Shown here one piece after another: positions 10,806 to 18,719 of a DNA stretch of 64,000 nucleotides. The stretch is from Candidatus Saccharimonadota bacterium (lineage in GTDB: Bacteria; Patescibacteriota; Saccharimonadia; Saccharimonadales; Saccharimonadaceae). The notes below the pieces were generated by a model. That model searched no databases, was not told the origin of the DNA, and was given only the letters and a program-made list of their open reading frames with translations. How positions within the stretch are numbered: position 1 is the first letter of the stretch; each line of letters opens with the position of its first letter. The stretch covers positions 123,779-187,778 of the forward strand of contig JAFZQB010000013.1 of NCBI GenBank assembly GCA_017552385.1, read 5' to 3'. Position numbers and translations under genes: made by a program.

Positions 10806-11410
10806 TATAGTTTTGTGCGGTTTTGGAGCGCAGCAGATAAAGTGACTTGGTCGGCATAGGAAAGGTCTATACCGAGCGGTAAGCCACGTGCTAGGCGAGT
10901 AATCTTGAGGTCTGGGTATTTCTCGATGAGCAATTTTTGAAGTAGGAGTGCGGTAGACTCACCTTCTACGGACGGATTGGTAGCAATGATTACTTCAGTG
11001 ACTTTGTCTTCAGGAATGCGGTCCAGTAATTCTTTAATATGAAGTTGATCGGGAGTAATACCATCAATTGGCGAGATGGCTCCTCCGAGGACGTGATAAG
11101 TGCCTTGGTATTGTTTGGTAGCTTCGATGGAGTAAATATCAAGCGGCTCTTCAACTACAAGTATTGTTGCTTTGTTGCGGGAAGGGTCTGAGTAGAGATT
11201 TGAAATTGATTCTTTGCTATCGATTAATGCAAAAGTCTTTGGGCATGATTTGACGCCCGAATGTAAATCTCCGAGTGATTCAGCGATACTTTCAGAAATG
11301 CGCGGGTTAGCGCGGAATAGAAAGTAGGCATAGCGTTCTGCTGTGCGTGGGCCTACTCCTGGTAAGTGGCCCAGAGCTTCAATAACTTTAGTTAGAGCTT
11401 CAGGAAGCAT
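10805..11410 (-). CDS. recR: Recombination mediator RecR with degenerate zinc finger
   Basis: RecR helps load RecA at gaps and stalled forks. The 201-residue product has the helix-hairpin-helix LPGVGPRTAERYAYF, a Toprim domain (ILVVEEPLDI, GAISPIDGI, EVIIATNPSVEGESTA) and the C-terminal ARGLPLGIDLSYADQVTL. The zinc finger between them is missing three of its four cysteines: only Cys56 (SCPKTF) remains where B. subtilis has CxxC...CxxC. The loop length is kept, so this is residue loss rather than deletion. Co-transcribed with ybaB, with which it overlaps by one base. Confidence 0.95.
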   Translation of the reverse strand: MLPEALTKVIEALGHLPGVGPRTAERYAYFLFRANPRISESIAESLGDLHSGVKSCPKTFALIDSKESISNLYSDPSRNKATILVVEEPLDIYSIEATKQYQGTYHVLGGAISPIDGITPDQLHIKELLDRIPEDKVTEVIIATNPSVEGESTALLLQKLLIEKYPDLKITRLARGLPLGIDLSYADQVTLSAALQNRTKL

Positions 11411-11706
11411 TAGAAACCGAGGTTACCCAATTTGCCCATGAATGGCTTCATTTTGTCAGAGGCAATCTCCTGTGCTTTGGCATAGCCATCACGAAGACAG
11501 TTCTCGAGCCAGCGTTCGAGCTCATGGATATCATCAAGATCTACGCGATCCGGATCGATGGAGATTTTCTTGATTTTGAGTTCACCGTTGATTTGGACGA
11601 CAACAGCGCCGTCGCCTGCTTCAACTTCTACGATTTCGTTTTTAAGATCTTTCTGCACTTTGCGCAGTTGATTAATCATTTTCATTTGGTCCATTGCTTG
11701 ACCCAT
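11410..11706 (-). CDS. YbaB/EbfC-family nucleoid-associated protein
   Basis: A 98-residue homologue of YbaB/EbfC, a small dimeric DNA-binding protein that often sits before recR, as here. The core runs DQMKMINQLRKVQKDLKNEIVEVEAGDGAVVVQINGELKIKKI in pieces: an N-terminal helix, a beta sheet centred on VVVQINGELKI, then the C-terminal helix with NCLRDGYAKAQ. SD AGGAG lies upstream, and an extended -10 (TGATAGAAT) lies in the gap before the upstream membrane gene. Confidence 0.92.
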   Translation of the reverse strand: MGQAMDQMKMINQLRKVQKDLKNEIVEVEAGDGAVVVQINGELKIKKISIDPDRVDLDDIHELERWLENCLRDGYAKAQEIASDKMKPFMGKLGNLGF

Positions 11707-11721
11707 AGTAACAACTCCTGG

Positions 11722-13191
11722 TTATTTGTTTACAGTATATATGTATATTCTATCAGAATTATCTGAATTTGGGGAGGTGATAATACGCGAGAGACGGTAG
11801 CCATCGGGCGCATTGAAGTCATCCATTTTTCCGATGGTTGCGATATCGTTTTTGAGATCAAACGAAGATAGTTGGTCTACGGATTTGACTAAATTAATGC
11901 GATGGTGCCTGTCTTCGTATGTTTCGTAGAAGGCGTAGTCTAAAGTGTTTTCTGGTACAATGAGCGTGGTGTTATCTTTGAGGTTATTTGAAATTATAGT
12001 CAAATCCGTGTTGAATTCATTTGCTACAGCTGGAGTGTATTTGTAGCCATATATGTAGTGATTTAGACTTGGGATGATCATGAGCGCTAGCAATATGGAC
12101 AATGGGAAGATTGCAAAGACACGAGCGTATGGGTTGGATGGGAAAAGCCCGTACCATTTTTCGAGGATATAGCGTAGACCATGTGCGGTGAGAATAGAGA
12201 ATGGGAGAACAATTAGTAGTGCAGAGTCCGGCGTGAGGCCTGCAAGGACGATTGCGAATACGATGAAGCAACTAGCAATGGCGTTACGGCTAGCGAAGAA
12301 TCCGTTGCGTGTACTGAATAGCCCAGCGATTGCCAGCGCGAGTGAAGCGAGGCCGATGAGCGGGGATAAATACACTCCTTCGAGTGGTTGGCCCCAAGAG
12401 AAGAATGGTGCGAACCCTGTCCTGACATTGTCAAAGAAGTGCGAAATAGAGAAGTTTTCGCCGAAGAATAGAGTAAGCGCAACAGTAGATGACGAAAGGA
12501 TATTGGTTACCCAGATGGCGATACCGCTAAGAATGATAATACACATACTAAACAACGGTAGTTTAGGTAGGGATTTGACAGTAAAACGTAGATGCGGATT
12601 CCATATAGTGAAGACGACTATGAATAGTACTAAGTAAATGAGATGTGGGGTGTAGATAGCTAATAGAAGTGCTAGCGCGAAAGCAAAACACCAGATGGGT
12701 TTGGGGGATTTTTCGCCTTGTATTTTTGAGCCGAGCCAAAGTAAAAGAGTTGGCCAAAAGACGAGCATGATGAGAGGCGTGCCGGAGCCAGCTAGGTAGA
12801 GAAACGGGGTTGATAAGACGGTCAGAATTGATGCCAAAAGCGCTACGTTGCTCTTGAACCAGCGGTTGAGAAGAAGGATAAGAAGGAGTCCTAGGGCTAA
12901 TCCGACAATGATGGACGGAAGTTTAATGGCGTAAGGAGTAAGGCCTAGCGCTAGAATGCTAACTTTCTGCAGAAGATGGTATGGAAGATCGATTAAATCG
13001 CCCGATGTGATTGATGAGACGTGAAGGTTATAGCTAGACACTGCTGATTGTCTTTCCAAATCGGACAATCCGGCAGGACTAATGAGTGGGAGAGTGAAAA
13101 CGAGTGCTAGAAATGCAAGCCCGAGAATAATATAGCCTATGTAAAAGCGGTATCGATAAAGGAAGAGTTTCGAAATAACGAGTTTACTCAT
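11722..13191 (-). CDS. Polytopic membrane protein, GT-C glycosyltransferase-like
   Basis: A 489-residue protein with roughly ten membrane helices in the first 380 residues and a soluble C-terminal domain (about 385-489). After helix 1 there is an acidic extracytoplasmic loop (LSDLERQ), followed by YHLLQK and helices resembling the GT-C/PMT (GT39) layout, in which an Asp in the first loop is catalytic. That would make it a lipid-linked sugar transferase, but sequence support is weak and other polytopic roles are possible. It has its own promoter, embedded in the dnaB stop codon, and no SD. Confidence 0.6.
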   Translation of the reverse strand: MSKLVISKLFLYRYRFYIGYIILGLAFLALVFTLPLISPAGLSDLERQSAVSSYNLHVSSITSGDLIDLPYHLLQKVSILALGLTPYAIKLPSIIVGLALGLLLILLLNRWFKSNVALLASILTVLSTPFLYLAGSGTPLIMLVFWPTLLLWLGSKIQGEKSPKPIWCFAFALALLLAIYTPHLIYLVLFIVVFTIWNPHLRFTVKSLPKLPLFSMCIIILSGIAIWVTNILSSSTVALTLFFGENFSISHFFDNVRTGFAPFFSWGQPLEGVYLSPLIGLASLALAIAGLFSTRNGFFASRNAIASCFIVFAIVLAGLTPDSALLIVLPFSILTAHGLRYILEKWYGLFPSNPYARVFAIFPLSILLALMIIPSLNHYIYGYKYTPAVANEFNTDLTIISNNLKDNTTLIVPENTLDYAFYETYEDRHHRINLVKSVDQLSSFDLKNDIATIGKMDDFNAPDGYRLSRIITSPNSDNSDRIYIYTVNK

Positions 13192-13208
13192 TATGGTTAA
13201 TTATATCA
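13192..13208 (-). promoter_or_regulatory. Extended -10 fused to the dnaB stop codon
   Basis: On the minus strand TGATATAAT begins with the TGA stop of dnaB (13206-13208); the hexamer (13200-13205) ends eight bases before the ATG at 13191. Confidence 0.65.
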
Positions 13209-14570
13209 TTCGGTATGTTCTTTATCAAGCGACACAAAGCGTAGTAGCTCTTTGTGGAAGTAGAGTTCTACTTTGCCAACTTGGCCATGGCGGTGCTTGC
13301 CGATGATAAGTTCTGTGATGTTTGTTTCTTCGTAGTCGTCGTCATTTATATGATAATAGTCTGGTCGATGGAGGAACATCACAAGGTCGGCGTCTTGCTC
13401 GATGGAGCCTGATTCGCGGAGATCGGATAGGACCGGGCGTGGATCTTCTCGCCCTGTAACGTTACGAGATAGCTGAGCGAGTGCTACGACTGGTATTTCA
13501 AGCTCACGAGCGATTTGCTTAAGTCCGCGCGAAATTTCCGAGACTTCTTGCACACGTTGGCCGGTTTTTCTGTATACATCTGAACCGCTGAGTAGCTGTA
13601 AGTAATCGACAATGATTAGGCCAATGTCGTGTTCGTGCGCTGCGCGTCTGGCTTTATTGCGGAGCTCAAGAATGGTCATCGAAGATGAGTCGTCGATATA
13701 GAGTGGCACAGTGTCCATTTCTTCGAATGCATCTGTAATGGTATTGTAATCATCTTCAGTCACGTTGCCTGTGCGTATTTTCCAGTTGTCGATACCGGAC
13801 ACATCTGATATTATGCGATCGACGATTTCGGCGTTTGCCATTTCCATAGAGAAGAACAAAACACCTCGGTTATTGATTGTGGCTGCGTTATAAGCTAGGT
13901 TTTGCGCGAAGGTGGTTTTACCCATAGCCGGGCGGGCGCCTATAATGATTAGGTCGCCTTTTTGCAAACCAGCGGTGATTTTGTCTAAGTCGCGGAACCC
14001 AGTTTTTAGGCCACGGAGAGAACCTTTGTTTCGTTGTAATTCTTCCATACGGTCATATGCGTCAACGAGTAAGCTACCAAGCGATGCGTATTCTGTCTTA
14101 GTGACCTGATTGGATACGGCATATAGTTCTCGCTCTGCGTCGCCGAGGATCTCTTTGATGTCTTTTCCCTCTTCGTAGCCGCTTTCACTGATTGATGACC
14201 CAGCTTTGATGAGACGGCGTCGGACTGCTGTTGAGGCAATTATATCCGCGTAGGCCTTAGCGTGATTGGCGGTGGGCACATAATTAGTAAGCTCAGTGAG
14301 ATAGGCCGCTCCACCGACGGATCTTAGTTCTTTACTCTTTCTTAATTCCGCCGTTGTGGTCAGAAGATCGATTGGAGAGTGATGCTGATATAGTGACGTC
14401 ATTGCGTGAAAGATTTTTGCGTGACGTTCGTCATAAAAATCTTTATATTTGACAGTTTCGAGGATATCAGGAAAGGCGGCATCAGAAATCATCATGGCGC
14501 CAAGCAAAGATTTCTCAGCGTTTAGGTCTTGAGGCGGGATGTGTCCGCCGTTAGAACGGGATTCCTCCAT
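13206..14570 (-). CDS. dnaB: Replicative DNA helicase DnaB
   Basis: The hexameric replication-fork helicase, 454 residues. The N-terminal DnaB domain starts PPQDLNAEKSLLGAMM; the C-terminal RecA-like domain has Walker A GARPAMGKTTFAQN, LFFSMEM, IIVDYLQLLSG (Walker B) and LSDLRESGSIEQDAD. No intein is present. It begins 20 bases inside the end of dnaX with an AGGAGG SD, coupling the two replisome genes. The length is normal. Confidence 0.97.
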   Translation of the reverse strand: MEESRSNGGHIPPQDLNAEKSLLGAMMISDAAFPDILETVKYKDFYDERHAKIFHAMTSLYQHHSPIDLLTTTAELRKSKELRSVGGAAYLTELTNYVPTANHAKAYADIIASTAVRRRLIKAGSSISESGYEEGKDIKEILGDAERELYAVSNQVTKTEYASLGSLLVDAYDRMEELQRNKGSLRGLKTGFRDLDKITAGLQKGDLIIIGARPAMGKTTFAQNLAYNAATINNRGVLFFSMEMANAEIVDRIISDVSGIDNWKIRTGNVTEDDYNTITDAFEEMDTVPLYIDDSSSMTILELRNKARRAAHEHDIGLIIVDYLQLLSGSDVYRKTGQRVQEVSEISRGLKQIARELEIPVVALAQLSRNVTGREDPRPVLSDLRESGSIEQDADLVMFLHRPDYYHINDDDYEETNITELIIGKHRHGQVGKVELYFHKELLRFVSLDKEHTE

Positions 14571-15909
14571 TTTCGTTTACCTCCTGTATATCACCCATTA
14601 TATCAGATATTTTTTGGATTTCGGGTGGGTTTTTGAGCTCATCAGATTCGTGAATAACGAAACTTTTGTTAAAATTACTTTTCAATATCTCTTGATTGGC
14701 TGGTTTTTCGAGAATTTTCTTGATAAACGGCTTGGCTGGATAAATATCTATTTGTATATCAGACTCGATTATTTTACATCTTTTGAGTTGTTGCGATAAA
14801 GCCGGAGTTAATGCTGCTGGTAGTGATTTTAATGTCTTCGTTTCAAGTTCTTTGAGCTTGTTTGCTTTGGGTTTTGGTTCTATTTTTTCTTCGGTAATTA
14901 TTGTTTCCGATCTCGCAATGACGGTTGCTTTTGGTCGAATGCTATCTCTTGGCGGGCGAACATCTTTTTTCTGGACGCGAGGGTTGTTCAAGAAAGCTAA
15001 GAGCAACTTCGCTTCGGGATAAGGTGCGCTTACTTTTGGTAGGTCTGACAAAAGTGGTATTAGTTCTTGAGAGGGTTTCGCGATTATGCGAGACAAAGAC
15101 GAGCTGGCAATAGATTCTGGCTTTAACCCAGACGAGAGAAGATCTTTGATTATCGCTGTAGTGTGTAGGCTATCTCCTTTTGCGTAGGCGCTAAGAAGAT
15201 CATTGATAGCTGTGTCTAAGGGCAAGCCTAGACAATTTGCTACGGTTTCCTCGGATATCTCCTCACCTTTCTCGCCTAGACTGGAGATTTGATCTAGGAG
15301 AGAGAGACTATCGCGGAAGGATCCGCCACTTTTTTCCGCGATAAGATTCAGCCCTGCGTCGGATATCTTGATTCTTTCTTCTTTGCAGATCGATTTTAAG
15401 TGTGTCAGCAATACTTCTGGCGGTGCAAGGTGGAAGGTGTATACTTGAGACCTTGACGTGATGGTCACTGGGACTTTCTCAAGATCGGTAGTAGCGAGAA
15501 TAAATACTACGTGGATAGGTGGCTCCTCGAGGGTTTTAAGAAGGGCGTTGAAGGCAGACTTAGTTAGCATATGCACTTCATCGATGATATAGACCTTATA
15601 TTTGCCTTCTGACGGCGCTATGATGGCTTTTTCGCGGAGTTCGCGGATATTGTCAACGCCTGTATTCGAGGCTGCGTCGATTTCGATGATGTCAAGATAG
15701 TTATCCTCTAGCTCGTATTTAAAATTATTAATCTCGTGAGCAAGAATACGCGCGACAGATGTTTTGCCGCACCCGCGTGGTCCAGTGAATAGATATGAGT
15801 GGGAGATTTTTCCTGATTTAAGAGCCATGGACAGAGGTTTGGTTACTTGTTCTTGGCCTATGACTTCGGATAGAGTTTTGGGGCGGTATTTACGGTATAG
15901 GGCTAACAT
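14551..15909 (-). CDS. dnaX: DNA polymerase III clamp-loader subunit, zinc-less
   Basis: The gamma/tau subunit, 452 residues. AAA+ motifs are clear: Walker A GPRGCGKT (43-50), IDAASNTGVDNIREL, Walker B YIIDEVHML, and the SRC-like TSRSQVYTF. The four-cysteine zinc module normally inserted between Walker A and the IDAAS motif is absent: the chain goes directly from ILAHEINNFKYELEDNY to LDIIEIDAAS. Beyond about 340 the tail is Lys/Pro-rich, with no clear tau domain or frameshift signal. Leaderless start after TATAAT. The terminator of the preceding gene abuts its promoter. Confidence 0.95.
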   Translation of the reverse strand: MLALYRKYRPKTLSEVIGQEQVTKPLSMALKSGKISHSYLFTGPRGCGKTSVARILAHEINNFKYELEDNYLDIIEIDAASNTGVDNIRELREKAIIAPSEGKYKVYIIDEVHMLTKSAFNALLKTLEEPPIHVVFILATTDLEKVPVTITSRSQVYTFHLAPPEVLLTHLKSICKEERIKISDAGLNLIAEKSGGSFRDSLSLLDQISSLGEKGEEISEETVANCLGLPLDTAINDLLSAYAKGDSLHTTAIIKDLLSSGLKPESIASSSLSRIIAKPSQELIPLLSDLPKVSAPYPEAKLLLAFLNNPRVQKKDVRPPRDSIRPKATVIARSETIITEEKIEPKPKANKLKELETKTLKSLPAALTPALSQQLKRCKIIESDIQIDIYPAKPFIKKILEKPANQEILKSNFNKSFVIHESDELKNPPEIQKISDIMGDIQEVNENGGIPF

Positions 15910-15922
15910 AATATATATTATA
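15910..15922 (-). promoter_or_regulatory. -10 element of dnaX (leaderless)
   Basis: TATAAT (15917-15922, minus strand) ends seven bases before the ATG at 15909. No TG extension and no SD. It is separated from the upstream terminator T-run by only four to five bases. Confidence 0.62.
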
Positions 15923-15925
15923 TAC

Positions 15926-15953
15926 GAAAAATCCGGCTTTGAAGCCGGATTTT
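15926..15953 (-). terminator. Intrinsic terminator of the 15964-16485 gene
   Basis: AAAATCCGGCTT and AAGCCGGATTTT (15928-15939 / 15942-15953) make a 12-bp stem with a two-base apex and a T-run on the minus strand; the dnaX promoter begins immediately after. Confidence 0.85.
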
Positions 15954-15963
15954 CAGATACTTA

Positions 15964-16485
15964 CTAGAGAGCAGCTTCTACTGCAGCCCACTGTGCGTCA
16001 TCATTCTTGGCTGGAATTACGACTGATACTTGCGCGCCTTCACGTAGATGGAAATAAGTTACGGATGCATAAAGAATTTCGTACTCGCGTCCTGCTACCT
16101 CGACAAAATACTTGTCATCGTGATGCGTAAGAGTGCCGATAACAGTCTTGCGTTCTACCGGGCCGATTTGCTTGTACAAGAACCGTCCGTCTGGTGCGAT
16201 AGTTAGCTTCATGAGGTCACCCTCAACAAGCTTGGACTTGGATGCGTAATTTGCTGGAACAGGATAATTCTTGCCATCTGGTCCAATCATGATTTGCCCA
16301 TCGAAGACGCCTTCGATTACTTTGCCATCAGGGTCAGAAACGACGGTAGCGCGTGGTGCAGTAATAACATCTCCATCACCAACAACAGAATTAAGTAATT
16401 CTTTTGCAGCTGCTAAATTGGTCTCAGCTTCTTGGATGAGACTGCGCAATCTTTTTATTTGTTTTTCTGGTAGTTCAGACATCAC
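15964..16485 (-). CDS. Conserved-looking protein with coiled coil and small beta domain, unknown
   Basis: The 173-residue soluble protein has an N-terminal helical, coiled-coil-like stretch (about 3-36, LPEKQIKRLRSLIQEAETNL), then a beta-rich part with glycine turns (GVFDGQIMIGPDGKNYPVPANYASKSKLVEGDLMKL) and a second beta part (about 110-170) ending in AQWAAVEAAL. The pattern of small barrel strands suggests a nucleic-acid or ribosome factor, but I recognise no named family. A GTG followed at once by ATG makes the exact start uncertain by one codon. Monocistronic with its own terminator, located between rlmH and dnaX. Confidence 0.75.
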   Translation of the reverse strand: MMSELPEKQIKRLRSLIQEAETNLAAAKELLNSVVGDGDVITAPRATVVSDPDGKVIEGVFDGQIMIGPDGKNYPVPANYASKSKLVEGDLMKLTIAPDGRFLYKQIGPVERKTVIGTLTHHDDKYFVEVAGREYEILYASVTYFHLREGAQVSVVIPAKNDDAQWAAVEAAL

Positions 16486-16612
16486 CTCGCATCCTGTCTA
16501 TTTTGATATAGTACTATTGTTATGATATACGACGCGTTTCAATATGTCAAGTCGGAAGTTTTCCACCAGTTTTAAGATATAAATGCAGTAATGTTGTAAA
16601 AAATATATAAAC

Positions 16613-17044
16613 TTATGCGTGATGGTAGCCAGAGCCACGGGCAATCTCATTTGCGCGATAGATTTGCTCCGAAACGATGAGGCGAGCTATCATATGAGGA
16701 TAGACTAGCTTACCAAAACTCCAGACATAATTTGCTCGATCGCGAGCATCTTGTGAAACGCCGAATGGTCCACCAATTACGATATAAACTTTGCGTGAAT
16801 AGTTAAACTCTTCTTGCAACAGGCTTGCAAATTCAGGTGAGGAAAGCTCTTCTCCGCGCTCGTCAGCAAGAATAACGAATGCATCTGGCGGGAAAGGCCA
16901 TTTTTCTAGTACTGCGGCTAGTTTATCTTCTTCGTAAAACGTGAAATCAAATTCGTATGGACCATGACATTTCTTGCGATAATCTTCGATTAGCCAATGG
17001 TATTCGCCTTTGCTCTTTTTGCCCCCTGCAAGTATGTGAATCAT
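16613..17044 (-). CDS. rlmH: 23S rRNA pseudouridine-1915 N3-methyltransferase
   Basis: RlmH is a SPOUT methyltransferase acting on helix 69 of 23S rRNA in assembled ribosomes. Starting at ATG 17044 gives 143 residues (MIHILAGGKK), close to the usual 155. The C-terminal knot has FVILADERGEELSS, VYIVIGGPFGVS, LVYPHMIARLIVSEQIYRA and the terminal YHHA. An upstream in-frame start would extend the protein through its own promoter and is rejected. An extended -10 ends seven bases before the ATG. It diverges from the rplJ leader. Confidence 0.94.
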   Translation of the reverse strand: MIHILAGGKKSKGEYHWLIEDYRKKCHGPYEFDFTFYEEDKLAAVLEKWPFPPDAFVILADERGEELSSPEFASLLQEEFNYSRKVYIVIGGPFGVSQDARDRANYVWSFGKLVYPHMIARLIVSEQIYRANEIARGSGYHHA

Positions 17045-17060
17045 ATTTACAATTTTATCA
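17045..17060 (-). promoter_or_regulatory. Extended -10 of rlmH (leaderless)
   Basis: On the minus strand TG-A-TAAAAT (hexamer 17052-17057) ends seven bases before the ATG at 17044. Confidence 0.65.
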
Positions 17061-17065
17061 TTATT

Positions 17066-17080
17066 TGCTATAATGATGCA
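17066..17080 (+). promoter_or_regulatory. Promoter of the rplJ-rplL operon
   Basis: TG-C-TATAAT (17066-17074) predicts a start near 17081, giving a leader of about 120 bases that contains the L10 element. Confidence 0.7.
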
Positions 17081-17083
17081 AGT

Positions 17084-17140
17084 TGCCAAAGACAGCGACG
17101 GGAGTTTATATTAACTTCTTAATTATGTCGCCGAGGAATC
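17084..17140 (+). ncRNA. Ribosomal protein L10 leader (autoregulatory mRNA element)
   Basis: The leader carries the conserved pieces of the L10(L12)4 binding site: GCCAAAGACAG followed by GCGAC (17095-17099), which pairs with GTCGC (17127-17131), then CCGAGGAA. An inner AGTT/AACT pairing fits the second helix. In known cases the L10-L12 complex binds this structure and represses its own operon. A further hairpin (GTTCAC 17163-17168 / GTGAAC 17178-17183) lies between it and the rplJ SD. Confidence 0.8.
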
Positions 17141-17203
17141 TCTTGTTTTAGATTTTGGTGACGTTCACTAACAATTCGTGAACATAATAGAAAAGGAAAC
17201 TAA

Positions 17204-17725
17204 ATGGCTATCTCAAAAGATAAAAAATCCACTTTAGTTGCTGATTTGACTGCGCTTTTAAACGATGCACAAGCGACTGTTTTCGCTCGTTATCAAGGTT
17301 TGACTGTTGCTGAGCTCCAAGAGCTTCGCGCAGCCGCCCGTGAGAACGGTGTGAAAATCAAGGTCGTAAAGAATCGTTTGGTGAGAGTCGCGATGAATGA
17401 GATTGCTGTCTATAAAGACACAGACACGACTGGATTAACTGGTCAACTTCTCTATGCAATTTCTGATTCCGATGAAATTATGCCAGCGAAAGTTCTCGCT
17501 AACTTTGCTAAAGAACACGAAGCTCTTGAGCTTGCAGGTGGCTTTTCCAATCTTGGCGCTGCGCTTTCTGCTGACGAAGTGAAGACACTCGCCCAGATGC
17601 CAACGAAGAACGAGATGATCGCGCAAGTGGTCGCTACGCTTCTCTCACCGGTCAACGATACTATTTCTGCCACCGCGGGTGGTTTGTCTGGTATCATTTC
17701 TGGCTTGGAAAATCACGCTAAATAG
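17204..17725 (+). CDS. rplJ: 50S ribosomal protein L10
   Basis: L10 forms the base of the ribosomal stalk. The 173-residue product shows AISKDKKSTLVADLTALL, VFARYQGLTVAELQELR and VKNRLVRVAM in the N-terminal rRNA-binding domain, and a C-terminal helix (about 145-173) for L12 dimers. SD AAAGGAAA precedes the ATG. First gene of rplJ-rplL behind the L10 leader; rplA, rplK and rpoB are not next to it in this window. Confidence 0.95.
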   Translation: MAISKDKKSTLVADLTALLNDAQATVFARYQGLTVAELQELRAAARENGVKIKVVKNRLVRVAMNEIAVYKDTDTTGLTGQLLYAISDSDEIMPAKVLANFAKEHEALELAGGFSNLGAALSADEVKTLAQMPTKNEMIAQVVATLLSPVNDTISATAGGLSGIISGLENHAK

Positions 17726-17770
17726 TCAAAAAGCAACTGTTATTAACTGTTAATTTGAAAGGAGTCTTAA

Positions 17771-18151
17771 ATGGCTGCTGATATCAAAAAACTGGCTGAA
17801 GAACTCGTTAATTTGACCGTTCTTGAAGTCAATGAACTCAAAAACACTCTTAAAGATGAATATGGCATCGAGCCGGCTGCTGCCGCTGTTGCCGTCGCTG
17901 CTGCCCCTGCTGAGGGCGGTGCTGCTGCCGATGAAGGTAAATCTGAATTTGACGTTGTTCTTAAAGACGCTGGCGCTCAGAAGATTGCCGTTATCAAGGC
18001 TGTTAAAGAGGCTACTGGCCTCGGTCTTGGCGAAGCCAAGGCTATCGTTGATGGTGCTCCTGCTACCGTCAAAGAGAAAGTCAAGAAAGACGAAGCCGAA
18101 GCTCTCAAGAAATCTCTTGAAGAAGCTGGCGCTACTGTCGAGCTCGCCTAA
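17771..18151 (+). CDS. rplL: 50S ribosomal protein L7/L12
   Basis: The mobile stalk protein that recruits translation GTPases, 126 residues. An N-terminal dimerisation helix pair (about 1-35), an Ala/Gly-rich hinge (about 37-56), and the C-terminal globular domain with [33 protein letters not shown] and VEGAPA-like [19 protein letters not shown]. Followed by two terminator-like hairpins. Confidence 0.96.
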   Translation: MAADIKKLAEELVNLTVLEVNELKNTLKDEYGIEPAAAAVAVAAAPAEGGAAADEGKSEFDVVLKDAGAQKIAVIKAVKEATGLGLGEAKAIVDGAPATVKEKVKKDEAEALKKSLEEAGATVELA

Positions 18152-18193
18152 GTCTCAAGTCAAATCTTTATTAAACTGTTCGCGAATTGTAAG

Positions 18194-18224
18194 ACTCCCC
18201 TCTAGAAATAGCGGGGAGTTTTTT
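18194..18224 (+). terminator. Intrinsic terminator of rplJ-rplL
   Basis: ACTCCCC (18194-18200) and GGGGAGT (18213-18219) form the stem, followed by TTTTTT. Confidence 0.88.
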
Positions 18225-18235
18225 GACAAAGTTTT

Positions 18236-18261
18236 ACCCCGCCTGTATCGGCGGGGTTTTA
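18236..18261 (+). terminator. Second hairpin behind rplL
   Basis: ACCCCGCC and GGCGGGGT (18236-18243 / 18250-18257) form a stable stem with TTTT after it on the plus strand; a back-up terminator between convergent genes. Confidence 0.65.
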
Positions 18262-18270
18262 AAAGAATGA

Positions 18271-18630
18271 TTACATGGTTTTGGCGAGGTCGATAAGCAT
18301 TGGCCATATGTATCTTATGACAATATATGAACCAGCTATAAATACAGCGATGAATACTATATATACCGCAATATTGACGACGCGGTCTTTTCGAGCCTTT
18401 GCTCTTTCTTCATCGCTCATTGAGCACCACACTTCCTTGCGGTAATCTCTCTTGGAAGTGTTACTGAGTCGATTGGCAGGGTTGTAGTATTCGGGCATCC
18501 AGGTGTCCGGTAGATCAAAGGCTCGGCCCAGTAAATAAATGAATACGGCGAGAATCCCGAGACCGAGTACTCCATCAAAGACATACGCGCCTACGACCAA
18601 AAGTGTCCGCGCAAAAGAAACAGAACCCAT
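18271..18630 (-). CDS. Small two-span membrane protein, unknown
   Basis: A 119-residue protein with hydrophobic segments at about 8-36 (LLVVGAYVFDGVLGLGILAVFIYLL, probably one long or two short helices) and about 85-110 (VVNIAVYIVFIAVFIAGSYIVI), separated by a charged loop with WCSMSDEERAKARKDR. No family recognised. A strong SD (GAGGAGGGG) and a TGCTATAAT promoter about 70 bases upstream support expression. Gene order between rplL and dus gives no functional hint. Confidence 0.65.
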   Translation of the reverse strand: MGSVSFARTLLVVGAYVFDGVLGLGILAVFIYLLGRAFDLPDTWMPEYYNPANRLSNTSKRDYRKEVWCSMSDEERAKARKDRVVNIAVYIVFIAVFIAGSYIVIRYIWPMLIDLAKTM

Positions 18631-18719
18631 AGAAACACCCCTCCTCTATCATTCAAATGTTCGATTATTCGCCTTGACGCCAGTAATCTTTTTTATTATA
18701 GCATAAGAGTGATAAATAG

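Noticed and set aside
11524..11766. Plus-strand frame over ybaB and the following gap.
   Set aside because: Shadow of ybaB; no SD or promoter in the correct place.
14551..14700. Possible programmed frameshift in dnaX making gamma and tau forms.
   Set aside because: A-rich runs exist near the 3' end but no in-frame slippery heptamer with a following stem was visible.
17045..17089. Longer rlmH with 15 extra residues.
   Set aside because: The added part is the promoter; homologues start at the MIHILAGG-type segment.
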